Assembly (NCBI RefSeq): GCF_020400655.1 | Contig: NZ_JAINRC010000027.1 | Span: 1-64,000, forward strand | DNA: 64,000 nt | Direction: 5' to 3' | Source of the DNA: Streptomyces spinosus | Lineage (GTDB): Bacteria > Actinomycetota > Actinomycetes > Streptomycetales > Streptomycetaceae | Part shown: one piece after another, positions 1 to 9,011 of the stretch | Numbering within the stretch: position 1 is the stretch's first letter | Layout: each line of letters opens with the position of its first letter | The notes under the pieces: model-generated | Told to the model about the DNA's origin: nothing | What the model saw: the letters and a program-made list of their open reading frames with translations, nothing else | The model's database searches: none | Translations under genes and position numbers: made by a program

Positions 1-752
1 AACAGCGCCCGTTCGCGCTCCACCAGCAACGGCATCGGCTCCGAGGCCGTGACCAACTCCCTCAACGGGTACCGCGCGAGGACCGCCTCCACCTCCGGCG
101 CCAGCGCCGCCGCCAGCCGCCAGGCCGCCGGGCGGTCGTCGTCCCGCAGGGCCGCCGCCGCGTCCAGGACGGCCTGGCGCCGGTCCTCGGGGACACCCTC
201 GGCCGCACGCTCGTACAACTGCGCGCCCTCGGTCAGGACGAGTTCGGTGTCGATGCCCGCCGGGACCTTGATCCGGGCGTGGTGCCGCCAGGTGGCCAGC
301 GGGTCCGACCAGGCCTCCACCGTGTACGTCCAGTGACCGGGTTCCCCCGCGGTGACCGTGGCACCCCAGCGGTCGGTGCCCGGGGCGAGTTCCCGCATCG
401 GCGTCCACGGGCCGGGCCGGCCCGCCGGGTCCCGCAGCACCACGTTCGCCGCGACGGCGTCGTGGCCCTCCCGGAACACGGTGGCCGACACCTCGAACGA
501 CTCCCCGGTGACGGCCTTGGCGGGCCGGCGGCCGCGCTGGACCACGGGGCGTACGTCGAGGACGGGGATACGGCCCACGGTGGTGGCCGGGTCCGGGGAG
601 GACCGTTCCCCGGCGGCGGTGGCGTCGACGACGGCGGCGGACGGACCGTCGGTGCCGGCCGGCGCCGTGCCTTTCCTGCCCGTCGTCCTCTTTCCTGTGG
701 CCTTGTCCTTACTGCTTGTCGGTGGTGCTGACGAGTGGTGCGTGGCGGGCAT
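1..752 (-). CDS. glgE: Alpha-1,4-glucan:maltose-1-phosphate maltosyltransferase GlgE, N-terminal part
   Basis: Cytoplasmic GH13-type enzyme that transfers maltose from maltose-1-phosphate to alpha-1,4-glucan in the trehalose-to-glycogen pathway. Only the first ~250 residues are in the window; the reading frame is open to the left edge, so the catalytic barrel lies outside. The protein starts MPATHHSS at an ATG (752-750), has a basic Thr/Ala-rich leader of about 60 residues, then IPVLDVRPVV, which opens the N-terminal beta-domain typical of the family. Further matches are the stretch GHWTYTVEAWSDP and the Ala-rich helical segment EDRRQAVLDAAAAL. It is divergent from glgP, but a two-gene module separates them. 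The assignment rests on N-terminal family features and the glycogen context. Confidence 0.88.
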   Translation of the reverse strand, partial: MPATHHSSAPPTSSKDKATGKRTTGRKGTAPAGTDGPSAAVVDATAAGERSSPDPATTVGRIPVLDVRPVVQRGRRPAKAVTGESFEVSATVFREGHDAVAANVVLRDPAGRPGPWTPMRELAPGTDRWGATVTAGEPGHWTYTVEAWSDPLATWRHHARIKVPAGIDTELVLTEGAQLYERAAEGVPEDRRQAVLDAAAALRDDDRPAAWRLAAALAPEVEAVLARYPLRELVTASEPMPLLVERERAL

Positions 753-853
753 GACCGCTCCTGTCCGCTTCAACGAGGTATGGCGGATGGATATGGGGAG
801 GTGGGTCCTGCGAGGTGCTGTGGTGCTGCTGTGGGGCGTACCGGAGGAGCCTT

Positions 854-872
854 CCCACCCGGTTCGGGTGGG
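854..872 (-). other. Hairpin in the glgE leader
   Basis: CCCACCC and GGGTGGG form a perfect 7-bp stem around a 5-nt loop, inside the predicted glgE 5' untranslated region. It could affect glgE mRNA translation or stability; no riboswitch class is recognised. Confidence 0.4.
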
Positions 873-888
873 CAATCCGGCACTTTGT

Positions 889-917
889 TAACTACTCACG
901 CGTACGTCCGTCCACAA
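889..917 (-). promoter_or_regulatory. Candidate promoter for glgE
   Basis: On the minus strand TTGTGG (917-912) is followed after 17 nt by TAGTTA (894-889). This resembles a primary-sigma -35/-10 pair and points toward glgE, about 137 nt upstream of its ATG. Assigned by eye only. Confidence 0.35.
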
Positions 918-1096
918 GACCGGCCCCTCTTTCCGAGTGCCCGGTGACCGGGTCTTGACGCCAGTCTCCAGGGCAGAAGCCCGTACGGCTGTTCGTTCCG
1001 CGCACCGGGCCGCGTCGGCTCGTCAACTCACCCACCAGGTGAACCATTTGGCCCTATGATCGGCGGCAGGTGCCGGGACGAGCGTGGGGGCGGGGC

Positions 1097-1486
1097 ATGG
1101 AGTCGTACGACGGACGGTCGGCCGGCGGCGCGCAGGAGCTGGAGTTCCTGGTAGTGGACGAGGAGAGCGACGGACGCGGCGGATACGACAAGTCCGGCGG
1201 AGGGCTGCGCGGCGGCCGGAGCGACGACGGACCCCGGATACGGCGCCGCAGTTTCAGACCGGCCGACCTCAACGCCCAGCTGGCGCACACCCTGGCCGGC
1301 CTGCGCGACGCCTTCGAGGGGCTGCAGCAGGCGGGCCCCGACGGCTGGGGCATCTCCCAGGTGCAGGTGTCCTGCCAGCTGACCACGTCAGGGCAGCTCG
1401 TCGTCGTGGGAGTCGGCGGCCAGGCCCAGTGCATGGGCGGCATCCAGCTGACCCTCACCCCGAACCCGACCGGCGGTGACCGCTAG
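1097..1486 (+). CDS. Small effector-associated protein (Pepco/constant-component-like), partner of caspase-HSP90 protein
   Basis: A 129-residue soluble protein without signal peptide or membrane segment. It starts MESYDG at ATG 1097, preceded by GGGGGCGGGG; a GTG at 1070 would add nine residues but lacks a purine-rich site. An acidic strand (LEFLVVDEESDG) is followed by a Gly/Arg-rich linker, a helix (ADLNAQLAHTLAGLRDAF) and two beta-strands ending in IQLTLTP. The layout and its place just upstream of a caspase-type effector resemble the small constant-component proteins described in bacterial NTP-dependent conflict systems (Pepco/Trypco/EACC groups). The next gene's GTG lies 8 bp before this stop codon (11-bp overlap), implying translational coupling and a shared complex. 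Function is inferred from context; the exact family is not certain. Confidence 0.6.
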   Translation: MESYDGRSAGGAQELEFLVVDEESDGRGGYDKSGGGLRGGRSDDGPRIRRRSFRPADLNAQLAHTLAGLRDAFEGLQQAGPDGWGISQVQVSCQLTTSGQLVVVGVGGQAQCMGGIQLTLTPNPTGGDR

Positions 1487-4400
1487 CCGAGGCGGGCCGG
1501 GCGGGAGGGAGCGGCGGTTCCGCGCGCTCCTGGTGGGCGTGGGCCGCTACAGCGACCCCCTCTTCCGGCCGATGCCCTTCATCACGACCGAACTACGGGC
1601 GCTGGCCGAGGCGCTGAAGGAGCACGGCGGATACCAGGAGGCGGAGGTCCGGGAGGCGGACGACTGGTACGGCCCGCAGCTCAGGCGTGAGGTGGAGCGC
1701 TTCGTGGAGGACGCCGCGCCCGGCGACCACCTTCTCCTGGTGCTGTCCGGACACGGTTTCCACGAGGACGGCTCGGACTACCTCGTCACCGGACCCGCCG
1801 TGCGCAGCTCCCAAACCTTCAAGGAGACCTGCCTGCGCATCGAGTTCGGTGCTTTTCTAAAGGACTCGGGGGCCGACCAGTTCGTCGTGGCCGTCGACGC
1901 GTGCCGTGCGCCGCTCGACGAGTACGCCAAGGGCGGCGACGAACTCGGCTGGAGCACGGGCGACACCGGCTATCGCGCCGACGAGGTCCTGGACCAGCCC
2001 CGCTACGCCCACGTCTACGCCTGCACCCGCTACAACAAGGCGGGCTTCAAGCCCGCGGCCGGACCGTACCCCGAGGACACGCAGGCCGACGGCGTGGTCG
2101 AGGAGTCCAAGGGGTTCTCCTACTTCACCAAGGCCCTCACCCAGATCGCCCGGGACGGCACCGCCCCCGGCCTCCTCGACGAACTGGAGCCCGCGCTCGA
2201 CGAGCGGGTCCGCGCCATCGCGCGCGAGGAGCGCGGCGACTCCGACCAGTGCGTACAGATCACCTACGCCACCGGCAAGGACGACCTGCTGCTGTTCCCC
2301 GACCGGGGCCCCGGAGCGAGACGGGCGGGCGAACACCACTGGGAGGAGAGGGCCCGCGAGCACGAGGCCTGGCGCCGGGTGCGGCGTCCCGAGGGCCTCA
2401 CCAAGGCCCAGACCGAGCAGGCCGTCGCCCAGCTGCGCGAGGCGGTCGCCCGGCTCGTCGGCCTGTGGGGGCACGACACCGACGAAGGCGACGCGTGGCT
2501 CGCCGGGCACGGGGACATCTGGCGGCCCGCCGGCACGGAGAGCCGGATGGGGCCCTGCGTCGAGACCATGCTGCGGAACGCCGACAAGTCCGCGACGGGT
2601 CTCAGCCTCACCGAGGCCGCGCTGCTCGTCGCCGGCCCCTTCCTCTACACCGCGTTCGGCACCCGGCTCGCCTACCTGGCCCGGGACATCCGGCCCTGGA
2701 CCCTGGTGGACGGCACGCCCGCGGGCGAGGAGCGCGGCTTCGCGACCCGCGAGGCGTTCGAGCACTACTGCGGCGCGCACCAGGCCCTCCAGGACCGCGA
2801 GCGGCGCGCCCGGGAACGCGGCCGGGACGGCGAGGCCCACGCCGTCGCCTGGTGGCTGGCCCGGCAGTGGCTGATGCGGCTGCCCGCCTCCCGCGCCGCT
2901 GTGGAGCGCTCCGGCCTCGCCGGGTTCGACTCCCTCCCCGACGAGCCGGAGTTCGAGCCGTGGCTGGTTCGCGAGGTGCTCACCCCAGTCCGGCTGCGGT
3001 CGCTCGCCGGCCTCTTCGGGCTCGACCTCGAACAGCTGCGGCCCGCGTGGCTGGACACGGTCACCGCCCTGCGACGCACCGAGCACACCGCCGACTGGGG
3101 GAGGATCGCCACCCTCCTCACCGTGGCCCACCACATGGCCGTCGACCCGGTGCTGCTGCCGTCCCTGGTCGCCGAGCACCTCGGGATCAGCGACCCCGTC
3201 GACGGCCGGGAGTTCCGCGAGACCCTGCGGGGGCTGACCTGGCAGCCGGAGAGTCCCGGCCGGGTGCTGTCCGCGGACTGCGCGCACGAGGCTGTCGAAC
3301 TCGCCCTGCGGGAGCACACCGACACCCTCGACGGCACCGTACGTGCCGTGCTGCGCGGCCCGGCCGGCGCCCGCGTCACGGCCTGGGGCGTCCCCGCCGC
3401 GTACGGTGCGGGCAGAGTCGGTCCCGCTCCGGGCGAGGGCCGTCAGCCGCGGTACCACTCGGCCGACGTGCGGTTCCGGCTCGACGGCGAACGGGTACGC
3501 GACCTGCTCATGGGCGAACAGCTCTACCAGGACCGCACCCTCGCCCTGCGCGAGCTGTACCAGAACGCCCTGGACGCCTGCAGGTACCGGCGCGCCCGCA
3601 CCCAGCTGCTGAACCTGCGCAACCCCGACAACCCCGATCACTGGCAGGGGGAGATCACCTTCGTCCAGGGTGAGGAGAACGGGCGCGCCTACATCGAGTG
3701 CCGGGACAACGGCATCGGCATGGGTCGGCACGAACTGCGCCATCTGTTCGCCTTCGCGGGCAGCCGGTTCGTGGAGGAACGCGAGTTCCTGGAGGAGCGC
3801 GCCAAGTGGGCCGAGAAGAACATTCCCTTCCAGCCCAACAGCCGCTTCGGCATCGGTGTGCTCAGCTACTTCATGCTGGCCGACGAGATCCAGGTGATCA
3901 CCAGCAGGATGCCCCGCGAGGGCGGCTACGGCGAACGGCTCGAAGTCGGCATCGACGGGCCCGGAGTGCTGTTCCGGGTGCGGGAGACGGGCCTGTCCCG
4001 GCCGCCCGGGACGACCGTACGACTGTACCTGCGCAACCCGGACGACCACGTGTCGTGCGGGGAGGTGCTGCGCAAGCACCTGTGGGTGTCGGACTTCTCG
4101 GTCACCGTGTGCGAGGCGGGCGAGGAGCGGCTTCAGTGGCGGCCCATGGAACTGTCGGAGTACGTGGGCGTGGTCCCCGCGGGCTCACCGGACGACGGGC
4201 CGGAGCAGGACGGTGCCGGTCCCGCCGTACAGGACGCCGGGGACGGAGTGTGGTGGTGCCCCGGGCACGGCGCGGTCCTCGCGGACGGACTGTGGGCCGG
4301 AGAGGCCCGTTTCGGCGCCGTGGTCAACCTCACCGGGGAGCACGCGCCCACGCTGCGCCTGGACCGGGGTGCCATGCTCGACGACCACGAGGAGTACGTG

Positions 4401-6197
4401 GCCGGCCTCCTCGCCGAGAAGATCCCCGTCCTCTTCGAGGAGGGCGGGCGTGTGCTCTCCTTGGAGTGGCTGGACGACCTGGTGCAGGGAGGTTCCCGCG
4501 CCTTCGGCGCGCCGAAGGCCGAAAGCCCGGGCCAAGGGGAGCTGGCCAACCGGATCGCGGCGCAGGCCGCGGCCCGCGGACACCGTTTCCGGTTTCGTAC
4601 CTTCGAGCAAACGGAGGTCGTCGCGGACGCCTCAGTGCTCGGTTGTTGCCCGGGCGACAGCAGGCTGGTCCGCACCAGGAGGTCGGGCGCGCCGACGGTG
4701 CTCACGGATGACGCGAACCTCTTCACCGAATGGCGGGCCAGGGTCTGGGCAGCCGCCGATCCCGCGGCCGGAGTGGTGCCCCGCTCACCGCTCCCCGCCG
4801 CCCTCCCCACGGATCAAGTGATCATCGACCATGTCGCACGGGTAGACGGCGCGATCGCCCCGCCGGGAGCGCTGGTGGCGGCCGCCAGGTCGTGCGGGAT
4901 GGCCATCGAGCAGGTCGCCGACCGCATGCGGGAGCTGGGCATCGAAGCGCCCGGCGAGCCGATCCTGCGCCGACTTGCCGACCTGTACGAGGAGCAGGCC
5001 GCGCGGCTGGTCAGGCTGCTCAGCCGCGACCGGGACGGTCTGCACCCCTGGCTTCCCTGGGGCGAGCGGCTGGACGTCGGAGAGATCGTCGCCAGGCGCG
5101 CCTCCGACAGCGAGGACCCTCGTTCCCTGGCGGGGCTGTTGGTCACCCTGGGCTTCCGGGTGCCCGCCGACGAGGAGTTCGACCGGCCGCCCGTGCGCCG
5201 GCGCTGGCCGCCGGCCCGTAAGGACTTGCTCACCCTGCTGCTGCGGCAGGACTTCGACCCGGAGGGGCCCGAGCTGCCCCGGGATCGGCCCGTGTCGCCG
5301 GTCCATCTCGCCATGGCCGTGTCTGCCTTCCCCGACCTGTGGGACGTGATCGCAGAGACGCTGACGAGGGCCGGACACCGGCTGCCGCCGGACCTGGTAC
5401 CCGACCCCGATCTCGATCCCGCTCTCGTCAGCCGGTTCAGCAACGGCCGGGATCCGTGGCGCTCTCCGGACGAGCCTGTTTCGCTGGGCGACCTGCTCGT
5501 CCTCGCCGAGGAGCTCCGCATGAGCCCCGAGCGGGTGGCCCAGCGGTGCGAGGTGCTCGGCTTCGTCCCGCCGCGGCTGCCCGGCGAAGACGAGCGGCGC
5601 GTCCTTGAACGGCTCTTGGCGGACCTGCACCGGAACGACCGGATCGATCCTCAAGGCGACTCGGAGAAGATGGAGCCGTATGTCGTCCTCACCCTGGCTC
5701 GGCGTCACGCGCGGGACGACAGGGAGATCGCCCGGTTGCTCGGCATCCTGGGTTACTCCGTACGGGGTCTCGAGGAGCACCCGGGGCAGCCTCGGGACCA
5801 CCTCGACATGGCGCTGACAAGCCTCGACGAGGAAGGCGGACCGCCCTGGCTGGATGTGGAGCACCGGGTGCCGTGGCACCACGTCCTGCGCGGCGCGGAC
5901 ACCTACCGGCTGACGGCCGAGGAGGTCGTCGAGCGGCTGGTGCGTTGCGGTTACGACGTGGCCCCTGAACCCCCGCGCGCGGACTGGGCATGGGACGACG
6001 ACCTGTTCCTGCTCCGTAACCGCTCACGGCATATGGCGTACATGTGGCACGCCATGAACGTCCCCGTCCCCCTCACCCACATCCTCCACACCGCCCACCG
6101 CCTCAACCGCACCCCCACCGCGGTCGCCCGCCGGCTCGAACAGCTGGGGCACGTCCTCCCGGAGGACGTGGAGTTCACAGAACCCGCCGTTCGCTAG
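1476..6197 (+). CDS. Caspase-like / HSP90-type ATPase / helical-repeat fusion protein
   Basis: A 1,573-residue predicted cytoplasmic effector. Residues 1-270 form a C14 caspase-like protease: strand ALLVGVGRY, His93 in SGHG and Cys143 in DACR, the expected dyad. Residues ~300-640 are helical and unrecognised; the position would suit an inactive HD-like adaptor (ADKSATGLSLTEAALLVAG near 370). Residues ~680-1000 are an HSP90/GHKL ATPase: N-box ELYQNALDAC with Asn697, D744-N-G-I-G-M, and SRFGIG with Gly792/Gly794. Residues 1127-1573 hold seven helix-turn-helix-like repeats of ~62-73 residues, each ending in LG[FHY]xxP-type sequence. The GTG start overlaps the upstream gene by 11 bp. Caspase-HSP90 fusions are known from bacterial conflict systems; here ATP or ligand sensing by the HSP90 domain probably controls protease activity, leading to host-cell death or dormancy. 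The trigger and protease substrate are unknown. Confidence 0.85.
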   Translation: MTASRGGPGGRERRFRALLVGVGRYSDPLFRPMPFITTELRALAEALKEHGGYQEAEVREADDWYGPQLRREVERFVEDAAPGDHLLLVLSGHGFHEDGSDYLVTGPAVRSSQTFKETCLRIEFGAFLKDSGADQFVVAVDACRAPLDEYAKGGDELGWSTGDTGYRADEVLDQPRYAHVYACTRYNKAGFKPAAGPYPEDTQADGVVEESKGFSYFTKALTQIARDGTAPGLLDELEPALDERVRAIAREERGDSDQCVQITYATGKDDLLLFPDRGPGARRAGEHHWEERAREHEAWRRVRRPEGLTKAQTEQAVAQLREAVARLVGLWGHDTDEGDAWLAGHGDIWRPAGTESRMGPCVETMLRNADKSATGLSLTEAALLVAGPFLYTAFGTRLAYLARDIRPWTLVDGTPAGEERGFATREAFEHYCGAHQALQDRERRARERGRDGEAHAVAWWLARQWLMRLPASRAAVERSGLAGFDSLPDEPEFEPWLVREVLTPVRLRSLAGLFGLDLEQLRPAWLDTVTALRRTEHTADWGRIATLLTVAHHMAVDPVLLPSLVAEHLGISDPVDGREFRETLRGLTWQPESPGRVLSADCAHEAVELALREHTDTLDGTVRAVLRGPAGARVTAWGVPAAYGAGRVGPAPGEGRQPRYHSADVRFRLDGERVRDLLMGEQLYQDRTLALRELYQNALDACRYRRARTQLLNLRNPDNPDHWQGEITFVQGEENGRAYIECRDNGIGMGRHELRHLFAFAGSRFVEEREFLEERAKWAEKNIPFQPNSRFGIGVLSYFMLADEIQVITSRMPREGGYGERLEVGIDGPGVLFRVRETGLSRPPGTTVRLYLRNPDDHVSCGEVLRKHLWVSDFSVTVCEAGEERLQWRPMELSEYVGVVPAGSPDDGPEQDGAGPAVQDAGDGVWWCPGHGAVLADGLWAGEARFGAVVNLTGEHAPTLRLDRGAMLDDHEEYVAGLLAEKIPVLFEEGGRVLSLEWLDDLVQGGSRAFGAPKAESPGQGELANRIAAQAAARGHRFRFRTFEQTEVVADASVLGCCPGDSRLVRTRRSGAPTVLTDDANLFTEWRARVWAAADPAAGVVPRSPLPAALPTDQVIIDHVARVDGAIAPPGALVAAARSCGMAIEQVADRMRELGIEAPGEPILRRLADLYEEQAARLVRLLSRDRDGLHPWLPWGERLDVGEIVARRASDSEDPRSLAGLLVTLGFRVPADEEFDRPPVRRRWPPARKDLLTLLLRQDFDPEGPELPRDRPVSPVHLAMAVSAFPDLWDVIAETLTRAGHRLPPDLVPDPDLDPALVSRFSNGRDPWRSPDEPVSLGDLLVLAEELRMSPERVAQRCEVLGFVPPRLPGEDERRVLERLLADLHRNDRIDPQGDSEKMEPYVVLTLARRHARDDREIARLLGILGYSVRGLEEHPGQPRDHLDMALTSLDEEGGPPWLDVEHRVPWHHVLRGADTYRLTAEEVVERLVRCGYDVAPEPPRADWAWDDDLFLLRNRSRHMAYMWHAMNVPVPLTHILHTAHRLNRTPTAVARRLEQLGHVLPEDVEFTEPAVR

Positions 6198-6294
6198 GAC
6201 AAGCCGGGCCAACCCCGAAGTAACCACTACCGTCGACAGTGATGACAGGGCGCACACAGCGGTGCGTCCCCCTCCGCATGCGACGAGGTGGAAT

Positions 6295-8913
6295 GTGAAG
6301 GCGATCCGCCGATTCACCGTCCGACCTGTTCTCCCCGACCCCCTGCGCCCCCTGAGCGACCTCGCGCGCAACCTGCGCTGGTCCTGGCACGCCGAAACGC
6401 GCGACCTGTTCCAGTCCGTCTGTCCCGAGGGGTGGGCCGGGGCCGGCGGGGACCCGGTGCGGCTGCTGGGCAGCGTGCGGCCCGACAGGCTGGCCGAGCT
6501 GGCCGGGGACCGGCGGTTCCTGCGCCGCCTCACCGCCGCCGCCGACGACCTCGACGACTACCTCACCGGCGACCGGTGGTACCAGGAACAGGCCGCGGGC
6601 CTGCCCGCCGCCGTCGCCTACTTCTCACCCGAGTTCGGCATCACGGCCGCGCTCCCGCAGTATTCCGGCGGCCTCGGCATCCTCGCCGGCGACCACCTGA
6701 AGGCGGCCAGCGACCTCGGGGTGCCGCTGATCGGGGTGGGACTGCTGTACCGGCACGGGTACTTCCGGCAGACCCTCTCCCGGGACGGCTGGCAGCAGGA
6801 GCACTACCCGGTGCTCGACCCGAACGAACTGCCGCTCACCCAGCTGAAGGAGGCCGACGGCACCCCGGCGCAGGTCTCCCTCGCGCTGCCCGGCGGCAGG
6901 GCGTTGCGCGCCCGGGTCTGGCTCGCCCAGGTGGGCCGGGTGCCGCTGCTGCTGCTCGACTCGGACGTGGAGGAGAACGAGCTCGGCGAACGCGGGGTGA
7001 CCGACCGGCTCTACGGCGGCGGCAGCGAGCACCGGCTGCTCCAGGAGATGCTGCTCGGCATAGGAGGTGTGCGGGCCGTACGGACGTACTGCCGGCTCAC
7101 CGGGCACCCGGAGCCGGAGGTGTTCCACACCAACGAGGGGCACGCGGGCTTCCTCGGCCTGGAGCGGATCGCCGAACTGTGCGCGGACGGCCTTGACTTC
7201 GACGCCGCGCTGGAGGCCGTGCGGGGCGGGACGGTGTTCACCACGCACACCCCGGTCCCGGCCGGCATCGACCGCTTCGACCGGGAGCTGGTGGGCCGGC
7301 ACTTCGGCCCGGACGCCGAACTGCCCGGCATCGACGTGCAGCGCGTCCTGGCGCTGGGCATGGAGACCTACCCGGGCGGCGAGCCGAACCTGTTCAACAT
7401 GGCCGTGATGGGGCTGCGGCTCGCGCAGCGGGCGAACGGGGTGTCGCTGCTGCACGGGCAGGTCAGCCGGAACATGTTCGCCGGGCTGTGGCCGGGATTC
7501 GACGCCGAGGAGGTGCCGATCACCTCCGTGACCAACGGGGTGCACGCGCCGACCTGGGTGGCGCCGGAGGTGCTGCGGCTCGGTGTGCGGCAGATCGGCG
7601 CCCAGCGGACCGAGGACGCGCTGAGCGTCGGCCGCTCCGAACGCTGGGACGCGGTCGCGGACATCCCGGACCAGGAGATCTGGGAGCTGCGCCGCACGCT
7701 GCGCGAACAGCTGGTGCTGGAGGTACGGGAGCGGCTGCGCGCCTCCTGGCGGCAACGCGGAGCGGGCGACGCCGAGTTGGGCTGGATCGACGGGGTACTG
7801 GACCCGGACGTCCTGACGATCGGTTTCGCGCGCCGCGTCCCGTCGTACAAACGCCTGACGCTGATGCTGCGCGACCGCGACCGCCTGATGGAGCTGCTGC
7901 TGCACCCGGAGCGGCCGGTGCAGATCGTGGTCGCGGGCAAGGCGCACCCGGCGGACGACGGCGGCAAACGCCTGGTGCAGGAGCTGGTCCGCTTCGCCGA
8001 CGACCCGCGGGTGCGCCACCGGATCGTCTTCCTGCCCGACTACGGCATGGCGATGGCGCAGAAGCTCTACCCCGGCTGTGACATCTGGCTGAACAACCCG
8101 CTGCGCCCCCTGGAGGCCTGCGGTACCTCCGGCATGAAGGCGGCGCTGAACGGCTGCCTCAACCTCTCGGTGCTGGACGGCTGGTGGGACGAGTGGTTCC
8201 AGCCCGACTTCGGCTGGGCGATCCCGACCGCGGACGGCGCGGGCACCGATGCCGACCGGCGCGACGACATCGAGGCGGCCGCCCTGTACGACCTGCTGGA
8301 GCAGCGGATCACCCCCCGCTTCTACGAGCGCGGGCGCGCCGGTCTGCCCGACCGCTGGATCGAGATGGTCCGCCAGACCCTGTCCCTGCTCGGCCCGAAG
8401 GTGCTGGCCGGCCGCATGGTCCGGGAGTACGTCGACCGTCTCTACGCTCCCGCCGCGCGGGCGCACCGCGCGCTGACCCCGGACACGGCGCGGGATCTCG
8501 CCGGGTGGAAGGCGCGGGTGCGGGCCGCCTGGCCGGGGGTGAGCGTCGACCACGTCGAGACGACGGCGACGACGGCCACGGTGGAACTGGGCGGCACCGT
8601 GGGGCTGCGGGTCCGGGTCGGCCTCGGGGAGCTGAGCCCCGACGACGTGGAGGTGCAGGCGGTGTCCGGGCGGGTGGACGAGGAGGACCGCATCACGGAC
8701 GCCACGGTGGTCTCCCTGAAGCCGGCCGGCACCCCCGACCTGGAGGGCCGCCTCCTCTACGAGGGCCCCCTCTCCCTGGACCGCACCGGCCCCTACGGCT
8801 ACACGGTCCGCATCCTCCCCGCCCACCCCCTCCTGTCCTCGGCCGCCGAACTGGGCCTCGTGACGGTGCCGTCCCAGGAGGTGGTGGAGGGGGCGGGGAT
8901 GGTGTTGCGCTGA
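6295..8913 (+). CDS. glgP: Alpha-glucan phosphorylase GlgP
   Basis: Cytoplasmic GT35 phosphorylase that releases glucose-1-phosphate from glycogen or maltodextrin. The GTG at 6295 (MKAIRRFTV) is chosen because GAGGTGGA lies just before it; an upstream GTG at 6262 has no such site. The 872-residue protein has the N-terminal extension (LARNLRWSWHAETRDLF) of the actinobacterial-type phosphorylases, followed by YFSPEFGI, the VTNGVHAPTWV segment, and the PLP-site motif EACGTSGMKAALNG with Lys615 as the cofactor lysine. All core motifs look intact. It lies downstream of and co-directional with the caspase-HSP90 gene (97 bp apart) and is functionally paired with glgE. Confidence 0.93.
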   Translation: MKAIRRFTVRPVLPDPLRPLSDLARNLRWSWHAETRDLFQSVCPEGWAGAGGDPVRLLGSVRPDRLAELAGDRRFLRRLTAAADDLDDYLTGDRWYQEQAAGLPAAVAYFSPEFGITAALPQYSGGLGILAGDHLKAASDLGVPLIGVGLLYRHGYFRQTLSRDGWQQEHYPVLDPNELPLTQLKEADGTPAQVSLALPGGRALRARVWLAQVGRVPLLLLDSDVEENELGERGVTDRLYGGGSEHRLLQEMLLGIGGVRAVRTYCRLTGHPEPEVFHTNEGHAGFLGLERIAELCADGLDFDAALEAVRGGTVFTTHTPVPAGIDRFDRELVGRHFGPDAELPGIDVQRVLALGMETYPGGEPNLFNMAVMGLRLAQRANGVSLLHGQVSRNMFAGLWPGFDAEEVPITSVTNGVHAPTWVAPEVLRLGVRQIGAQRTEDALSVGRSERWDAVADIPDQEIWELRRTLREQLVLEVRERLRASWRQRGAGDAELGWIDGVLDPDVLTIGFARRVPSYKRLTLMLRDRDRLMELLLHPERPVQIVVAGKAHPADDGGKRLVQELVRFADDPRVRHRIVFLPDYGMAMAQKLYPGCDIWLNNPLRPLEACGTSGMKAALNGCLNLSVLDGWWDEWFQPDFGWAIPTADGAGTDADRRDDIEAAALYDLLEQRITPRFYERGRAGLPDRWIEMVRQTLSLLGPKVLAGRMVREYVDRLYAPAARAHRALTPDTARDLAGWKARVRAAWPGVSVDHVETTATTATVELGGTVGLRVRVGLGELSPDDVEVQAVSGRVDEEDRITDATVVSLKPAGTPDLEGRLLYEGPLSLDRTGPYGYTVRILPAHPLLSSAAELGLVTVPSQEVVEGAGMVLR

Positions 8914-9011
8914 AGGGGACGCCTCCTCGCTGATTCACCGAAGACCGACGCGAGTGCGGCAGTGGCGACGGGCCCGGAGCGGCTGCCGCTGCGCGGAAGT
9001 CACACAGGCGT

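Larger units (their letters stand above)
753..1096. other. Intergenic region between glgE and the caspase-HSP90 module
   Basis: This 344-bp divergent region has no credible ORF. It holds the glgE-facing promoter and leader hairpin described separately. Facing right, TATGAT at 1055-1060 is a plausible -10 for the small gene at 1097, but no good -35 is seen at 16-18 nt. TTGACG at 955-960 could be a -35 for a weaker start further upstream. Confidence 0.5.

Noticed and set aside
1857..4079. 740-codon open frame opposite the caspase-HSP90 gene
   Set aside because: Antisense shadow: Gly/Ala/Val-rich composition without motifs, while the plus-strand frame has intact catalytic residues.
6625..8826. 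733-codon open frame opposite glgP
   Set aside because: Antisense shadow of a clear phosphorylase gene; no recognisable fold.
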